NCBI RefSeq assembly: GCF_001654835.1
Contig: NZ_LXEP01000044.1
Location: 159,565 to 223,564 of the forward strand
Length of the DNA: 64,000 bases
Reading direction: 5' to 3'
Origin: Buttiauxella gaviniae ATCC 51604
GTDB lineage: Bacteria; Pseudomonadota; Gammaproteobacteria; Enterobacterales; Enterobacteriaceae
The notes under the pieces are model-generated. The model ran no database searches, was not told where the DNA came from, and worked only from the letters and a program-made list of their open reading frames with translations. The translations under genes were made by a program, and so were the position numbers. Each line of letters starts with the position of its first letter. Within the stretch, counting starts at the first letter, position 1. Below are positions 18,514-27,428 of this stretch, piece after piece.

Positions 18514-19262
18514 AAACGGGTGAATTACGTGTTCAGCAACTGTTATACGGACACAAAGAGCCGTTGTTTGAACCGCTCAGCTTTCACTGCCAGCAAGGGG
18601 AGGTTTGGGCAGTTCTCGGACGCAACGGTTTGGGGAAAAGCACTTTGCTTGACACGCTGACAGGTACATTAAAACCCCTCGCTGGGAATATAGAAAATGA
18701 GGGTGGCATTGGTATTGTTGCGCAACATTCGCACTTGCCCTTTCCGTACTCGGTAAGCGATGTGGTGCTGATGGGAAGGGCGCAGCATGTGAAGCTATTT
18801 TCACAACCGGGCAGTGCGGATAAGCAGAAAGTTATCGAGGCGCTGGAGCAGTTAAATATTGCACAGTTGGTTTCAACACCTTTTACTTCTCTCTCTGGCG
18901 GGCAGCAGCAATTAGTGATGATTGCCCGCGCGCTTGTGACTGCCAGCCAAATCTTATTGTTGGATGAACCTTGTTCAGCGTTGGATTTAGCCAACCAACA
19001 GGTGGTGTTACAACTGATTAGCGATCTGGCTCACCGCCAGCATCGCGGCATCATTTTTACCACCCATGATCCAGTTCATGCATTGCAGGTTGCAACCCAT
19101 ACGCTGCTGCTTTTGCCTGGAGGGAAATGGTTGGCCGGCGCGACCGATACCATCGCTTCTGAAGAGAATCTGTCTCAAGCTTATGGTTTAACGTTGCGGA
19201 AAATCAGGATGGGCAACTATGCCACCCCGTTTGTTGCGCCACTCTTTACGATTGAGAAGTGA
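18510..19262 (+). CDS. ABC ATPase of the same importer (MolC-like)
   Basis: This 250-residue ATPase has Walker A GRNGLGKST, signature SLSGGQQQLV, Walker B ILLLDEPCSALD and HDPVHAL. It is somewhat short for the family, as MolC and BtuD proteins often are. The ATGA overlap with the permease gene shows translational coupling. Its 3' end overlaps the convergent ModA-like gene by 17 bases. One KOPS octamer (GGGAAGGG, 18773-18780) lies within it, oriented toward dif. Confidence 0.87.
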   Translation: MKTGELRVQQLLYGHKEPLFEPLSFHCQQGEVWAVLGRNGLGKSTLLDTLTGTLKPLAGNIENEGGIGIVAQHSHLPFPYSVSDVVLMGRAQHVKLFSQPGSADKQKVIEALEQLNIAQLVSTPFTSLSGGQQQLVMIARALVTASQILLLDEPCSALDLANQQVVLQLISDLAHRQHRGIIFTTHDPVHALQVATHTLLLLPGGKWLAGATDTIASEENLSQAYGLTLRKIRMGNYATPFVAPLFTIEK

Positions 19263-19971
19263 GTGGTAAAAAACCAGCGCTAGTCAGAAACGCTTGTCCT
19301 TCATGGCTAAGAATAAATTCAACCAGTGCCATTACCTCTGCGGAATTCTCGAGCACAGCCAACTGATATTCGCAGCGAATATTGTGTTCTGGCGCAATTG
19401 GTACGCAACGGATATCCAGCTGCCCGCTCAACGCTTTGCCATAATGCGCATAGCCAATAAACACATCGGCGAAGCCGTGGCGTAAAATCCAGGCGCTAGC
19501 CAGTTCACCTGGCGGGACGCTGAGCGTATCACGGCCACCAACCAGCGGAATTGCCCGCAGGCGCAGTTGCTGCCCAAGACCTGGCTGAAGCTGTTCGAGT
19601 TTATCAAACAGTGCCCATGTGTAATCACCAGACGGGTCACACCCAGGCGTGGAAGTACCAATCCGTAGTGCTGGGTCAGTGAGCAAATCTAGCCAGTCGC
19701 CACTTTTTTGCGTAGTTAATACCAGTTGATTCCAGGTGAAGGTCTGGGTTTTGGTCGCTTTACCTGTCGCAAGTAAGTGTTGGGGATGCTCCCGATTGGC
19801 AGAAGCGAAAAGGGCGCAGGGCTCTCCAGCTTCAATGCGCTCTCTCAACAACCCTGCCGGGCCGTATTGTGCCGCAACCTCAATCCCTGTGAGTTGGGTA
19901 AAATGGTTAAGTAGCGGGGTTAAAGCCAGCCGTAGACTGCCAGCAGCAAACAAAGGTAAAGCGCGCGTCAT
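19246..19971 (-). CDS. ModA-like molybdate-binding-type protein without signal peptide
   Basis: This protein of about 241 residues starts at the ATG at 19971 (a GTG at 19989 is also possible). It has the ModA/WtpA fold pattern: LPLFAAGSLRLALTPLLNHF for the first strand-helix with the serine ligand, YGPAGLLRERIEAGEPCALF, WNQLVLTT and FLTSAGFLPL. ModA proteins bind molybdate or tungstate in the periplasm. Here the mature-like sequence begins at residue 5 or so with no hydrophobic leader, so the protein is probably cytosolic. Position beside a ModE-box importer supports a role in oxyanion handling. Confidence 0.75.
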   Translation of the reverse strand: MTRALPLFAAGSLRLALTPLLNHFTQLTGIEVAAQYGPAGLLRERIEAGEPCALFASANREHPQHLLATGKATKTQTFTWNQLVLTTQKSGDWLDLLTDPALRIGTSTPGCDPSGDYTWALFDKLEQLQPGLGQQLRLRAIPLVGGRDTLSVPPGELASAWILRHGFADVFIGYAHYGKALSGQLDIRCVPIAPEHNIRCEYQLAVLENSAEVMALVEFILSHEGQAFLTSAGFLPLTSQS

Positions 19972-20096
19972 TATTTTTAGTTCTCTCACTAAATGCTTGG
20001 TTCAGCAGACATATACCATCATACTTAACTTTTACTAATGGTTTTTGTTAATTGCAAAATCGCACTGCGTTATTATTCAGGCAGTACGCTGGGGGG

Positions 20097-20306
20097 TTAA
20101 TCTGTAAATGCCCAAATGATAAGTTTATATAACTTGTAGGTTAGAAAACCAAAACTTAGTGCGAAGAAAATCGACACTATAGATAGCCTAGGATATAGAT
20201 ATTTTGGCATGAAATAGTAAAGATCAGAAAAAACCCACTTTGTCACCAGGTAGCTTAAGAACGAAAAGAAATATGCTTCAGCTATATTTTTACTTTTACG
20301 TTTCAT
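20097..20306 (-). CDS. Small hypothetical membrane protein
   Basis: This 69-residue protein starts at the ATG at 20306, with GGAG 10 bases upstream; the in-frame ATG at 20324 overlaps that site. It has a basic start (MKRKSKNIAEAY) and two hydrophobic stretches, FFSFLSYLVTKW and LSIVSIFFALSFGFLTYKLY, so it is predicted to cross the inner membrane twice. It is AT-rich compared with its neighbours. I do not recognise a family, and no operon partners are near. Confidence 0.55.
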   Translation of the reverse strand: MKRKSKNIAEAYFFSFLSYLVTKWVFSDLYYFMPKYLYPRLSIVSIFFALSFGFLTYKLYKLIIWAFTD

Positions 20307-20591
20307 GAGTAAAGACTCCGTCAATAATCAAGTGAAAAATAACCTTATATAACATTCATCGTAATATCCACTTAATTAGCTGGTTGGCTGTTTTTTGCGC
20401 ACGCCGCACTGACCTTCAATATCAAAATCATTTCCAGTTAAATCTTGTATAAAAATAAACAAAGAAAATAAAAATCAGCACAAATTAAATAACATGCAAC
20501 ACTGCTGAAACATAAAATCCGCATTCTTATTTTTGGTATTTGGCAACAGAATTTGTTCGTTTTGCCGCCTATTTTTTGAATCAGGATATAC

Positions 20592-21182
20592 ATGAAGTAC
20601 AAAAAGCTATTTCTAATTGCCGCTTTGGCCATTGCAGGTTGTAGCGCAAAGGGCGATACGGCTAGCCAGCAACGAAGTGCCATTCAGCAGATGCGAATTG
20701 ATACGCTGATGAAACTGTATAAGGTCCACCCTGAAGCCCGCAGTGAGATCCTGAAGTCAAAAGGGTATGCGGTGTTCTCCAATAACAGTAGCAAGATTTT
20801 GTTATTTGGGTTTGGCAGTGGATATGGTGTTGTGAAAGACCTCAGGTCAGGGAAAGACACCTATATGAAAATGGCACAGGCCGGGGCAGGATTGGGGATG
20901 GGCGTGAAGCAACAGCGAACCGTTCTGGTGTTCAAGGACAGCAAAGCGCTGAGCGATTTTATTAAGAATGGCTATATTGTTGGCGCTGATGCAAATGCCG
21001 CGGCCAAATATGACGATAAAGGGTTGCCTGCGTTGGGGGCTTCGGCAAGTGCCGTTGCTCCGGACAGTGTGGCAGTGCCTAAATCAGTCGATGTTTACGA
21101 ACTCACCGAGAAGGGGCTTGCCGCACAAGCCATGGTTAATGGTTACAAATACTGGCCAGATGACGCTCTGAACAGTAAATAA
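20592..21182 (+). CDS. SYLF-domain (YSC84-like) lipoprotein
   Basis: This 196-residue protein has a lipoprotein signal with lipobox IAGC (Cys18), so it is likely anchored to a membrane facing the periplasm. Residues about 55-140 form a SYLF/Ysc84 domain (SKGYAVFSNNSSKILLFGFG, GVKQQRTVLVFKD, NGYIVGADANAAAK), a fold that binds phosphoinositides in eukaryotes and has an unclear role in bacteria. AGGA lies 8 bases before the ATG. A strong terminator follows at 21195. It is a stand-alone gene. Confidence 0.85.
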   Translation: MKYKKLFLIAALAIAGCSAKGDTASQQRSAIQQMRIDTLMKLYKVHPEARSEILKSKGYAVFSNNSSKILLFGFGSGYGVVKDLRSGKDTYMKMAQAGAGLGMGVKQQRTVLVFKDSKALSDFIKNGYIVGADANAAAKYDDKGLPALGASASAVAPDSVAVPKSVDVYELTEKGLAAQAMVNGYKYWPDDALNSK

Positions 21183-21194
21183 TCTAGAGAAGCT

Positions 21195-21219
21195 AACGGC
21201 GCGATGGTGCCGTTTTTTT
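21195..21219 (+). terminator. Rho-independent terminator after the SYLF lipoprotein gene
   Basis: AACGGC (21195-21200) pairs with GCCGTT (21209-21214), running into seven T residues. Confidence 0.85.
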
Positions 21220-21381
21220 ATAGGGTAATTTTTCAGCTTCAAAAGCAGAAGGGTAAAGAAGTGTAAAAAACTATTTCATTTGCTTATGGCAATACATAGC
21301 TTCAATTTCAATTATGCACTGGCTTTTTCATCAATACCGACAATAAATAAAGAACCAGCAAAACATGTTATAGGGTTAGGT

Positions 21382-22548
21382 ATGCTTAACAACTACAGCG
21401 TAAGAACCGTTATCCTTGTTTTTATATCTGCCTCTTTTGTCTTTATTGATCTTATGGCCTTCCTTCTGGTAGCAAATGTGAGTGTCATCCTCATGTTGAA
21501 CATCGTCGGCGTTGTATTGATCTCAACCTTATGGTTTTACATGACTAAATATCTTGTGAGGCCGATTAACGAGGTTAAAAGAAATATTGATGAAATCAAC
21601 TCAGGGAATTTATCAATTTCTATCCGCGAGTTTGGCAATAACTGTGCGGGGAAATTAATTCCAGGGATAAATAGCCTCGCAAAAGAAATATCCAGTCTGG
21701 TCATGGATATAAGAAAATCATCCAATTCGGCCAGCATTTTATCCGGCACGCTGGCTAACCAAAGTGCCGAACTCTCCGTCAAAACTGAACAACAATCGGC
21801 CATGCTGATGCAAACAGCATCAAGCATGGAAGAGATTTCAGCGGGGACAAAGAGCAATGCAGAAAACACCCGCCAGTTAAACGATATAACCAATGAAGCC
21901 CATAAATCTGCAGGTCATGGGAGTGAGTTGATGCATAAACTCACTGAGAATATGGTATCCATTACTGATTGTTCGAAGAAAATGACCGAAATTATTAGCA
22001 TTATCGATGGGATAGCGTTTCAGACGAATATCCTGGCGCTTAATGCAGCGGTTGAAGCCGCGCGAGCGGGTGAGCACGGCAAAGGATTTGCAGTGGTGGC
22101 GGGTGAAGTCCGAGTGTTAGCTCAAAAAAGCTCTGAGTCTGCCAAAAACATAAAAGCGCTGATTGAAAAAACAAATACCAATGTAATGCAGGGTGCAAAA
22201 CTTGTATCTGAAGCAGAAAAAAACATGCACGACATCGTTTCAGGATCAGATGATCTTAACATGCTGATGGAGCATATTTTCATATCCACGAATGAGCAGG
22301 AAAAAGGTATTCAACAAATAACCATTGCTTTGTCCGAGCTGGAAAAAGTTACTCTGAGTAATGCTGCAGTCGTTGTGGAACTCGCCGAATCCTCAGATGT
22401 TCTAAAAAACCAGGTGGTAGAACTTCAAAAAAGAACCAATAATTTACGCTTGAATGGTGAAGATAAAAACACAATGCCTGTGGCTCCGCTCTTAGTCCCA
22501 ACGAAGCAGGGAAAACATGCATCAGAAGGTCACTGGCAGACATTTTAA
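21382..22548 (+). CDS. Methyl-accepting chemotaxis protein lacking a periplasmic sensor domain
   Basis: From the ATG at 21382 this is a 388-residue receptor. Two hydrophobic segments (about residues 8-28 and 32-52) are separated by a very short turn instead of the usual ligand-binding domain of about 150 residues. A HAMP-like linker ([20 protein letters not shown]) and a full signalling coiled coil follow, with the hairpin tip [20 protein letters not shown] that binds CheA and CheW. An in-frame upstream start at 21280 would add 34 residues. No NWETF-type CheR tether is present, although the protein ends GHWQTF, which is similar. The stimulus is unknown. Confidence 0.85.
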   Translation: MLNNYSVRTVILVFISASFVFIDLMAFLLVANVSVILMLNIVGVVLISTLWFYMTKYLVRPINEVKRNIDEINSGNLSISIREFGNNCAGKLIPGINSLAKEISSLVMDIRKSSNSASILSGTLANQSAELSVKTEQQSAMLMQTASSMEEISAGTKSNAENTRQLNDITNEAHKSAGHGSELMHKLTENMVSITDCSKKMTEIISIIDGIAFQTNILALNAAVEAARAGEHGKGFAVVAGEVRVLAQKSSESAKNIKALIEKTNTNVMQGAKLVSEAEKNMHDIVSGSDDLNMLMEHIFISTNEQEKGIQQITIALSELEKVTLSNAAVVVELAESSDVLKNQVVELQKRTNNLRLNGEDKNTMPVAPLLVPTKQGKHASEGHWQTF

Positions 22549-22572
22549 ATTATCATAATTTAACGACCTGGA

Positions 22573-22618
22573 CTGCACCCCAACTGTTGAATATTCAACG
22601 CATTAAGGTGCAGTTTTT
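22573..22618 (+). terminator. Terminator with inner palindrome after the chemotaxis gene
   Basis: CTGCACC (22573-22579) pairs with GGTGCAG (22607-22613) followed by TTTTT; a perfect inner palindrome, GTTGAATATTCAAC, lies at 22586-22599. Confidence 0.8.
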
Positions 22619-22750
22619 AATGGTGAATTTTTGATTATATGGATGCAGATATTTTTATTAATTTAAGATTCAATTGTCTACTGGATAATTTGTGCGCTAT
22701 TTGATCAGGGCGTGATACGATGAACCTCATTCATTGAAAGGCTAATCCTC

Positions 22751-22915
22751 ATGTCTATATTCGATTATGCAATGAAGCGCTTTAGTAACGCCACAAATGG
22801 CACTGTGACATGTCCAATCTGTGGAAATAAAGCCTCTTTTCCCGCCAACAAAATTCGCCAGGGGCAAACATTGCTCTGCCCAAAATGCAAATCACTGTTT
22901 GTTGTACCTCGCTAA
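22751..22915 (+). CDS. 54-residue zinc-ribbon protein (YnfU-like)
   Basis: This short gene encodes a 54-residue protein beginning MSIFDYAMKRFSNATNG. Two cysteine pairs, CPICG and CPKCK, are separated by 20 residues and form a complete zinc ribbon; the ending is SLFVVPR. GAAAGG precedes the ATG by about 10 bases. It resembles the small YnfU-type zinc-binding proteins of enterobacteria, a name I give tentatively. The gene is monocistronic between two unrelated genes. It could bind nucleic acid or protein. Confidence 0.75.
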   Translation: MSIFDYAMKRFSNATNGTVTCPICGNKASFPANKIRQGQTLLCPKCKSLFVVPR

Positions 22916-23147
22916 TACTGTTGCCCACAGATCGTAGCGGCTAACGCCAGCAATCCTCATCTTTTATGAAGATTCTCTCTGGCGAATTGCGCCAAAGAAC
23001 CTGCGCTGAGCTTACAAATCAGCGCACGTAATGGCGATGAAAACCACTGTAACTTCTCCTGAACATTCATACTTCGCTTACCAACGAAGCATCATCTTAT
23101 TGAATCCCTATAGTAGGCTTCACAAGCGTACATTCAGGAGCAGTATT

Positions 23148-23471
23148 ATGATTGCGGTACTTTTTGAAGCGAATGCCATACCTACACAACAAGAGCGGTA
23201 TCTACAACTGGCTGCAGAATTAAAGCCAGAGTTGGAGCAAATTGCAGGCTTTATTTCAATTGAGCGTTTTCAAAGTCTGAATACCGTAGGAAAAATCCTG
23301 TCGCTGTCATGGTGGGAAAGTGAAGAGTCTGTCATAGCATGGAAACAAAACCTAAAACACCAGGCTGCTCAATTTGAAGGGCGGGAATCTATATTTTCTT
23401 TTTACAGAATCAGAGTTGCACATGTCCTGCGCGATTATTCATCTGAAAATAGAGATTCTGGCCATGTTTGA
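23148..23471 (+). CDS. Antibiotic biosynthesis monooxygenase (ABM)-domain protein
   Basis: This 107-residue protein starts at the ATG at 23148, with AGGAG 8 bases upstream; the longer frame to 23031 is unsupported. The ABM ferredoxin-like fold is visible in [44 protein letters not shown] and the F-Y-R-I-R end. Members include cofactor-free monooxygenases and haem- or quinone-modifying enzymes. It is the first of three overlapping genes, coupled to an ACT protein by an 8-base overlap. The substrate is unknown. Confidence 0.82.
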   Translation: MIAVLFEANAIPTQQERYLQLAAELKPELEQIAGFISIERFQSLNTVGKILSLSWWESEESVIAWKQNLKHQAAQFEGRESIFSFYRIRVAHVLRDYSSENRDSGHV

Positions 23472-23856
23472 TATTCACGTTATTCTTACCAATACTCCGG
23501 GTGCACTGTCATCGCTGGGATCTTTACTCGGCCAAAGTGGGATAGGACTTGAAGGCGGAGGTGTTTTTACCATCGGTGATGAAAGCCATGCTCATTTTCT
23601 GGTTGAAGATGGTGAGCTTGCGGCACAAGTGCTTAGCGAGGCTGGTCTGAATGTTAAAAATATCACATTGCCATTAATCAGAAAATTAAAACAAGAAAAG
23701 CCTGGAGAGCTCGGTGAAATTGCCAAGGTCATTGCTCTGAATGGAATTAATATCAATGTACAATATAGTGATCATAATAATCGTTTGATTCTTCTGACCG
23801 ACAATAACGACCTTGCCGCTAAAGTAACCAAACAATGGGAAGTGCCTGCGGAATGA
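23464..23856 (+). CDS. ACT-domain protein (two ACT-like repeats)
   Basis: This 130-residue protein starts at the ATG at 23464 inside the end of the ABM gene. Residues 1-70 ([20 protein letters not shown], then [20 protein letters not shown]) and 70-125 ([20 protein letters not shown]) each look like an ACT-type beta-alpha-beta-beta-alpha-beta unit. ACT pairs bind amino acids and signal to partner proteins. The ATGA overlap with the next gene, an ArsR-type regulator, suggests that it could feed ligand information to it. Confidence 0.8.
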   Translation: MFDIHVILTNTPGALSSLGSLLGQSGIGLEGGGVFTIGDESHAHFLVEDGELAAQVLSEAGLNVKNITLPLIRKLKQEKPGELGEIAKVIALNGININVQYSDHNNRLILLTDNNDLAAKVTKQWEVPAE

Positions 23857-24563
23857 ATTTAAAAGTTTCAAAAACTGCTGTTGATGAAACTGACTATCTC
23901 GAAACATCCATGTCAGTTGTTGCATCAGCCATTGCTGACCCATCGCGGGTCAGCATTCTTTGTGCGCTAATGGATGGTCGGGCATGGACGGCAACAGAAT
24001 TAAGTACGGTTGCCAATATCGCCGCATCAACAACAAGCGCGCATCTCGCAAAACTGCTTAATAGCCGCTTAGTTACATGCCTGTCTCAAGGGCGGCATCG
24101 TTATTACCGCCTGGCTGGAAGCGATATTGCAGCTCTTCTTGAAACTTTGATGGTGGTATCAATGCACAGTGGAAAGACGCTTGAGACCAAAACACCGTCA
24201 CATTTACGTGTTGCCCGGACATGCTACGACCATATGGCCGGAGAAGTTGCTGTTGGAATCTATAACTTCATGTTCAAAGAAGGCTGGTTTTCTCCTGATG
24301 GTAATCTGCTTTCGCCGACAGGAACGCTTCAGTTTCAGAATATGGGCGTGCTCATCGATCCAAATAGCAGGCGCAAAAGCTCCTGTGCTTGCCTTGACTG
24401 GAGCGAGAGAAGATTTCACCTTGGAGGCGGTGCCGGTGCTGCACTGATGCTGTTCTTTGAACAAAAGGGGTGGATAACTAAAATCGCTGGTTACAGAGAG
24501 GTGGTAATTACAGAAAAGGGCAAAGTCGCTTTTTTACGGTTATTCCAGCTCACTGTGAATTGA
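23853..24563 (+). CDS. ArsR-type winged-helix regulator with C-terminal extension
   Basis: This 236-residue protein starts at 23853 within the ACT gene's stop (ATGA). Residues about 15-100 are an ArsR winged helix: [17 protein letters not shown], then [21 protein letters not shown] and the wing [11 protein letters not shown]. The long C-terminal half includes [18 protein letters not shown] and a Cys pair in [21 protein letters not shown]. Such 'HTH plus domain' proteins are usually not metal sensors. It probably regulates its own ABM-ACT operon. Confidence 0.82.
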   Translation: MNLKVSKTAVDETDYLETSMSVVASAIADPSRVSILCALMDGRAWTATELSTVANIAASTTSAHLAKLLNSRLVTCLSQGRHRYYRLAGSDIAALLETLMVVSMHSGKTLETKTPSHLRVARTCYDHMAGEVAVGIYNFMFKEGWFSPDGNLLSPTGTLQFQNMGVLIDPNSRRKSSCACLDWSERRFHLGGGAGAALMLFFEQKGWITKIAGYREVVITEKGKVAFLRLFQLTVN

Positions 24564-24621
24564 ATAAAACGAAAGTTTCAAAGCATTGATTCCGAGCAAT
24601 CCTTTGCTCTACAGCAGCCTG

Positions 24622-25464
24622 TTAGGCTTCAACGTATGCGATACGATACCCATCATTTTCAGGAATAACGTGAGCAAATCCCGGTCTGGCAAAGTGCATT
24701 CCTGCAATGAGCCATTTTTCTCGGGCTGCTTGTTCCAGAATTTTTTTCCTGGTCACTTCGGCTTGAACAGGGTCGCAGTCAAACGCAATAGAAACAGCCG
24801 GTTGTGCAGATTGAATATGTGGGAAATGGACAATATCTCCCCATATCACCAGGCTTTTATTATCCGACTCAATGCGAAACCCGGTGTGACCTGGCGTGTG
24901 ACCCGGTAGCCAGACCGGGTGAATACCCTTAGCAATCTCATTCCCATCCAAAAAACTGACACTCTTTTCATAGGCATCCAGCGTTCGGCGCGCCAATGCA
25001 AAATTGCGTTGACCACGCTCACTTGCTTGTTTTTGCCAGGTATCATTGCGCCAGTATTTTGCTTCCAGAGCATTAAGATGGAGTGTCGCATTCTTAAAAA
25101 CCGGGCGCCCCTCAATATCGAGCAGGCCGCCTATGTGATCAGGATGACCGTGAGTTAAAAGAAGCGTATCGATTTCTTCTGGGCTACTTCCGGCCGCATA
25201 AAGGTTTTCCTTGAGCTTCCCTCCAGCATTATTCAGACCACCTGTACCAGCATCAACCAAAATGGTTCGCCCAACGCCACGGATAAGATAACAGTTGATG
25301 TGAATATTGCCTGGTTCAGCAATCCCGGCATTACGCTGTATTTCACCAGCTTCAGCAATATCAATACCGCACAATAATTCAAGGCTTGCAGACATATTTC
25401 CGTCACTCAGGACGGTAACCTGGTAATCACCGATTTGATGAGATGCAAAGGACGGGTAGCTCAT
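24622..25464 (-). CDS. Metallo-beta-lactamase-fold hydrolase
   Basis: This 280-residue protein starts at the ATG at 25464 (MSYPSFASHQIGD), with GAGGA about 8 bases upstream. The zinc-binding motif is THGHPDHIGG, with further ligands in PGHTPGHTGF and GDIVHFPH. The layout is that of AHL-lactonase/YtnP or AttM-like hydrolases with an alpha/beta-beta/alpha fold. There is no signal peptide, so it is cytosolic. It is divergent from a LysR regulator with paired operator-like repeats between them. The substrate may be a lactone or ester, but this is not shown. Confidence 0.85.
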   Translation of the reverse strand: MSYPSFASHQIGDYQVTVLSDGNMSASLELLCGIDIAEAGEIQRNAGIAEPGNIHINCYLIRGVGRTILVDAGTGGLNNAGGKLKENLYAAGSSPEEIDTLLLTHGHPDHIGGLLDIEGRPVFKNATLHLNALEAKYWRNDTWQKQASERGQRNFALARRTLDAYEKSVSFLDGNEIAKGIHPVWLPGHTPGHTGFRIESDNKSLVIWGDIVHFPHIQSAQPAVSIAFDCDPVQAEVTRKKILEQAAREKWLIAGMHFARPGFAHVIPENDGYRIAYVEA

Positions 25465-25517
25465 GAACGGTTCCTCTTGAGAGCAAGACAAATTGTGGAG
25501 AAGGAATATCCTTCAAC

Positions 25518-25596
25518 TGACATTTCGTCATGCTACACGCTGTATTATCGCTTCTGAATCGATATTATTTCATCATTCAGTGACATTTTGTCACTG
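25518..25596. promoter_or_regulatory. Paired operator-like repeats between MBL gene and LysR gene
   Basis: TGACATTTCGTCA at 25518-25530 recurs with one change as TGACATTTTGTCA at 25581-25593, extended there to CAGTGACA/TGTCACTG. The start-to-start spacing is 63 bases, six helical turns. The pattern fits LysR-type T-N11-A binding sites. Confidence 0.65.
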
Positions 25597-25633
25597 ACAA
25601 TAAAACCCACCCTCAACTAAAAAGGCAGCGGTT

Positions 25634-26527
25634 ATGCGTAGAAATATCCCCAGTAGCGCTTCGTTGCTGGCTTTTGAAGCCGCAGCAAGACACGGTAATT
25701 TTGCCCGTGCGGCAGAAGAACTCTCGCTGACGGAAGGTGCCATCAGCCGTCAAATTGCACGCCTCGAATCGCTACTGAAATGTAAGCTATTTGACCGAAC
25801 GGGAAGTCGCGTGAAGCTCAATCCTGTCGGGGCGCGCTATGCACGTCACGTGGGTGAAACGCTTGAGCGCCTGGACCGAGATACTCAATACATAACCGGA
25901 ATGCCGGAAGGAAACAGAAGTCTGGAGTTAGCTGCGCTGCCGACCTTTGCCAGCCGCTGGCTCATTCCTCGCTTAAGCAGTTTCAGAAAACAGCATCCAG
26001 ACATCACACTGAATATAGCGGCCAGAATCGATCCATTTATTCTTACCGGTAGTGGTTTTGATGCTGCAGTGCATTTTGATCACCCCGCGTGGGCGGGTAT
26101 GCGCATGGATTTTCTGTTTAAGGAGAATCTGGTTCCGGTATGTCATCCAGAGCTGCTTACAGATACAAATCTTTCCAGCCAGTTGAACGAACTACCGCGA
26201 ATTCATCGCAGACAAAATCCAGAGGCCTGGTATAGCTACGCTTGTGAAAGTGGAATTGTCCTCGATAACCCGGCTCAAGGGGTCAGATATGACCTTCACG
26301 AAATGGCAATCGCAGCGGCGCTGGCAGGGGATGGCGTGGCATTAGTACCGTGGATGTATGTTGAAAAAGATCTCAGCAGCGGGGCACTAGCAGCGCCCTG
26401 GCCCAAATCTGTAGTGCTAAGTAAAAGCTTTTGCCTGGTGAAACCAGTAGAGACTGGAATAAATGACGCTGCACTACAGGCTTTCGAGCAATGGCTGAGG
26501 GCTGAAATCACTGATAGCGGGCAATAA
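25634..26527 (+). CDS. LysR-family transcriptional regulator (GcvA-like)
   Basis: This 297-residue protein has an N-terminal LysR helix-turn-helix (SSASLLAFEAAARHGNFARAAEELSLTEGAISRQIARLE) and a GcvA-type effector domain (LAALPTFASRWLIPRLSSFRKQHP, later AAALAGDGVALVPWMYVE). It most likely autoregulates and activates the divergent MBL-fold hydrolase gene. The ATG at 25634 follows AAAGGCAGCG. The effector is unknown. Confidence 0.88.
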   Translation: MRRNIPSSASLLAFEAAARHGNFARAAEELSLTEGAISRQIARLESLLKCKLFDRTGSRVKLNPVGARYARHVGETLERLDRDTQYITGMPEGNRSLELAALPTFASRWLIPRLSSFRKQHPDITLNIAARIDPFILTGSGFDAAVHFDHPAWAGMRMDFLFKENLVPVCHPELLTDTNLSSQLNELPRIHRRQNPEAWYSYACESGIVLDNPAQGVRYDLHEMAIAAALAGDGVALVPWMYVEKDLSSGALAAPWPKSVVLSKSFCLVKPVETGINDAALQAFEQWLRAEITDSGQ

Positions 26528-26588
26528 CGTAATACGATGGAGCAAATATGGCCGCACCAGCGACCATATTGCATCAGTATTGAAAACG

Positions 26589-27290
26589 TTATGGGTGACT
26601 TCGAAAACTCGCAAGTTTGCGCTTTTGCTGTCCGCTGGCTGTGAAATTGCCCGGCGAAAGCCAGCCTGAAAGTGAGCTTTCCACTGTTGGCCATTCAATA
26701 TCGATAATGGATAACCAGTCCGTGTCACGGTTGCGTTGTTTGCGTGTCATGGCCTGACGGAAGCGTCCTTCAAACTTGAAACCCAGTCTGTCTGCAGCAT
26801 TTCTGGAAGCCAAATTGAGCGAGTCACAACGCCATGCCACACGGCGATAGCCCAGAGAAAATGCATTTTTCAGCAACAAAAATATGGCTTCTGTGCCCAT
26901 GGCGGTTCGTTGCATCTTGGGTGACCAAGTGACATGTCCTATTTCTATCGCACCGTTAACAATATCAATATTGCTAAAGCAGACGACACCAACCGGAAGA
27001 CCACTGTTTATGTCCACCACGGCCCATGCAACCAGCCCGGGATCGTTAATTTTATTCTCAACCCAAAGCTGCATTTGCTGTAAGCAGGTAGGCTGCTCAG
27101 CACCAAGCCAGGTCCAGTCTCTATCATCAGGCGCCTGTGAGAAGGCTTCGAGAAGATCACCGCAATGGCTGGTTTCAAGAGGTAAAAGATTACAGTGATG
27201 GCCACTGAGCTGAGCTCGGGCTGGAAAGGGTGCAGGTTGCCAGTCGGGAAGTGGGAAACCCACAGGCTGACCATATTTATTCATATTCAA
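26589..27290 (-). CDS. GNAT acetyltransferase, RimJ/RimL type
   Basis: This 233-residue acyl-CoA transferase has a core from about residue 30 to 205: LPLETSHCGDLLEAFSQA, then GAIEIGHVTWSPKMQRTAMG for the acetyl-CoA loop region and NLASRNAADRLGFKFEG, a RimJ/RimL signature. It lies convergent with the LysR gene, with about 60 bases between. Members acetylate N-termini or small molecules; the substrate here is unknown. The C-terminus after about 205 is extended and polar. Confidence 0.83.
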   Translation of the reverse strand: MNMNKYGQPVGFPLPDWQPAPFPARAQLSGHHCNLLPLETSHCGDLLEAFSQAPDDRDWTWLGAEQPTCLQQMQLWVENKINDPGLVAWAVVDINSGLPVGVVCFSNIDIVNGAIEIGHVTWSPKMQRTAMGTEAIFLLLKNAFSLGYRRVAWRCDSLNLASRNAADRLGFKFEGRFRQAMTRKQRNRDTDWLSIIDIEWPTVESSLSGWLSPGNFTASGQQKRKLASFRSHP

Positions 27291-27428
27291 TGATCATTCA
27301 CCTTTTGCATTGCAAGATTGCACGATAGCCATTGTGGTAGCGACAAAGAGCCTATTAAAAACATGATGATCGAATCAAGCGTCACACGCTAGATTTCATG
27401 CTGATAACCGTTTACTACCCTTAAAACG

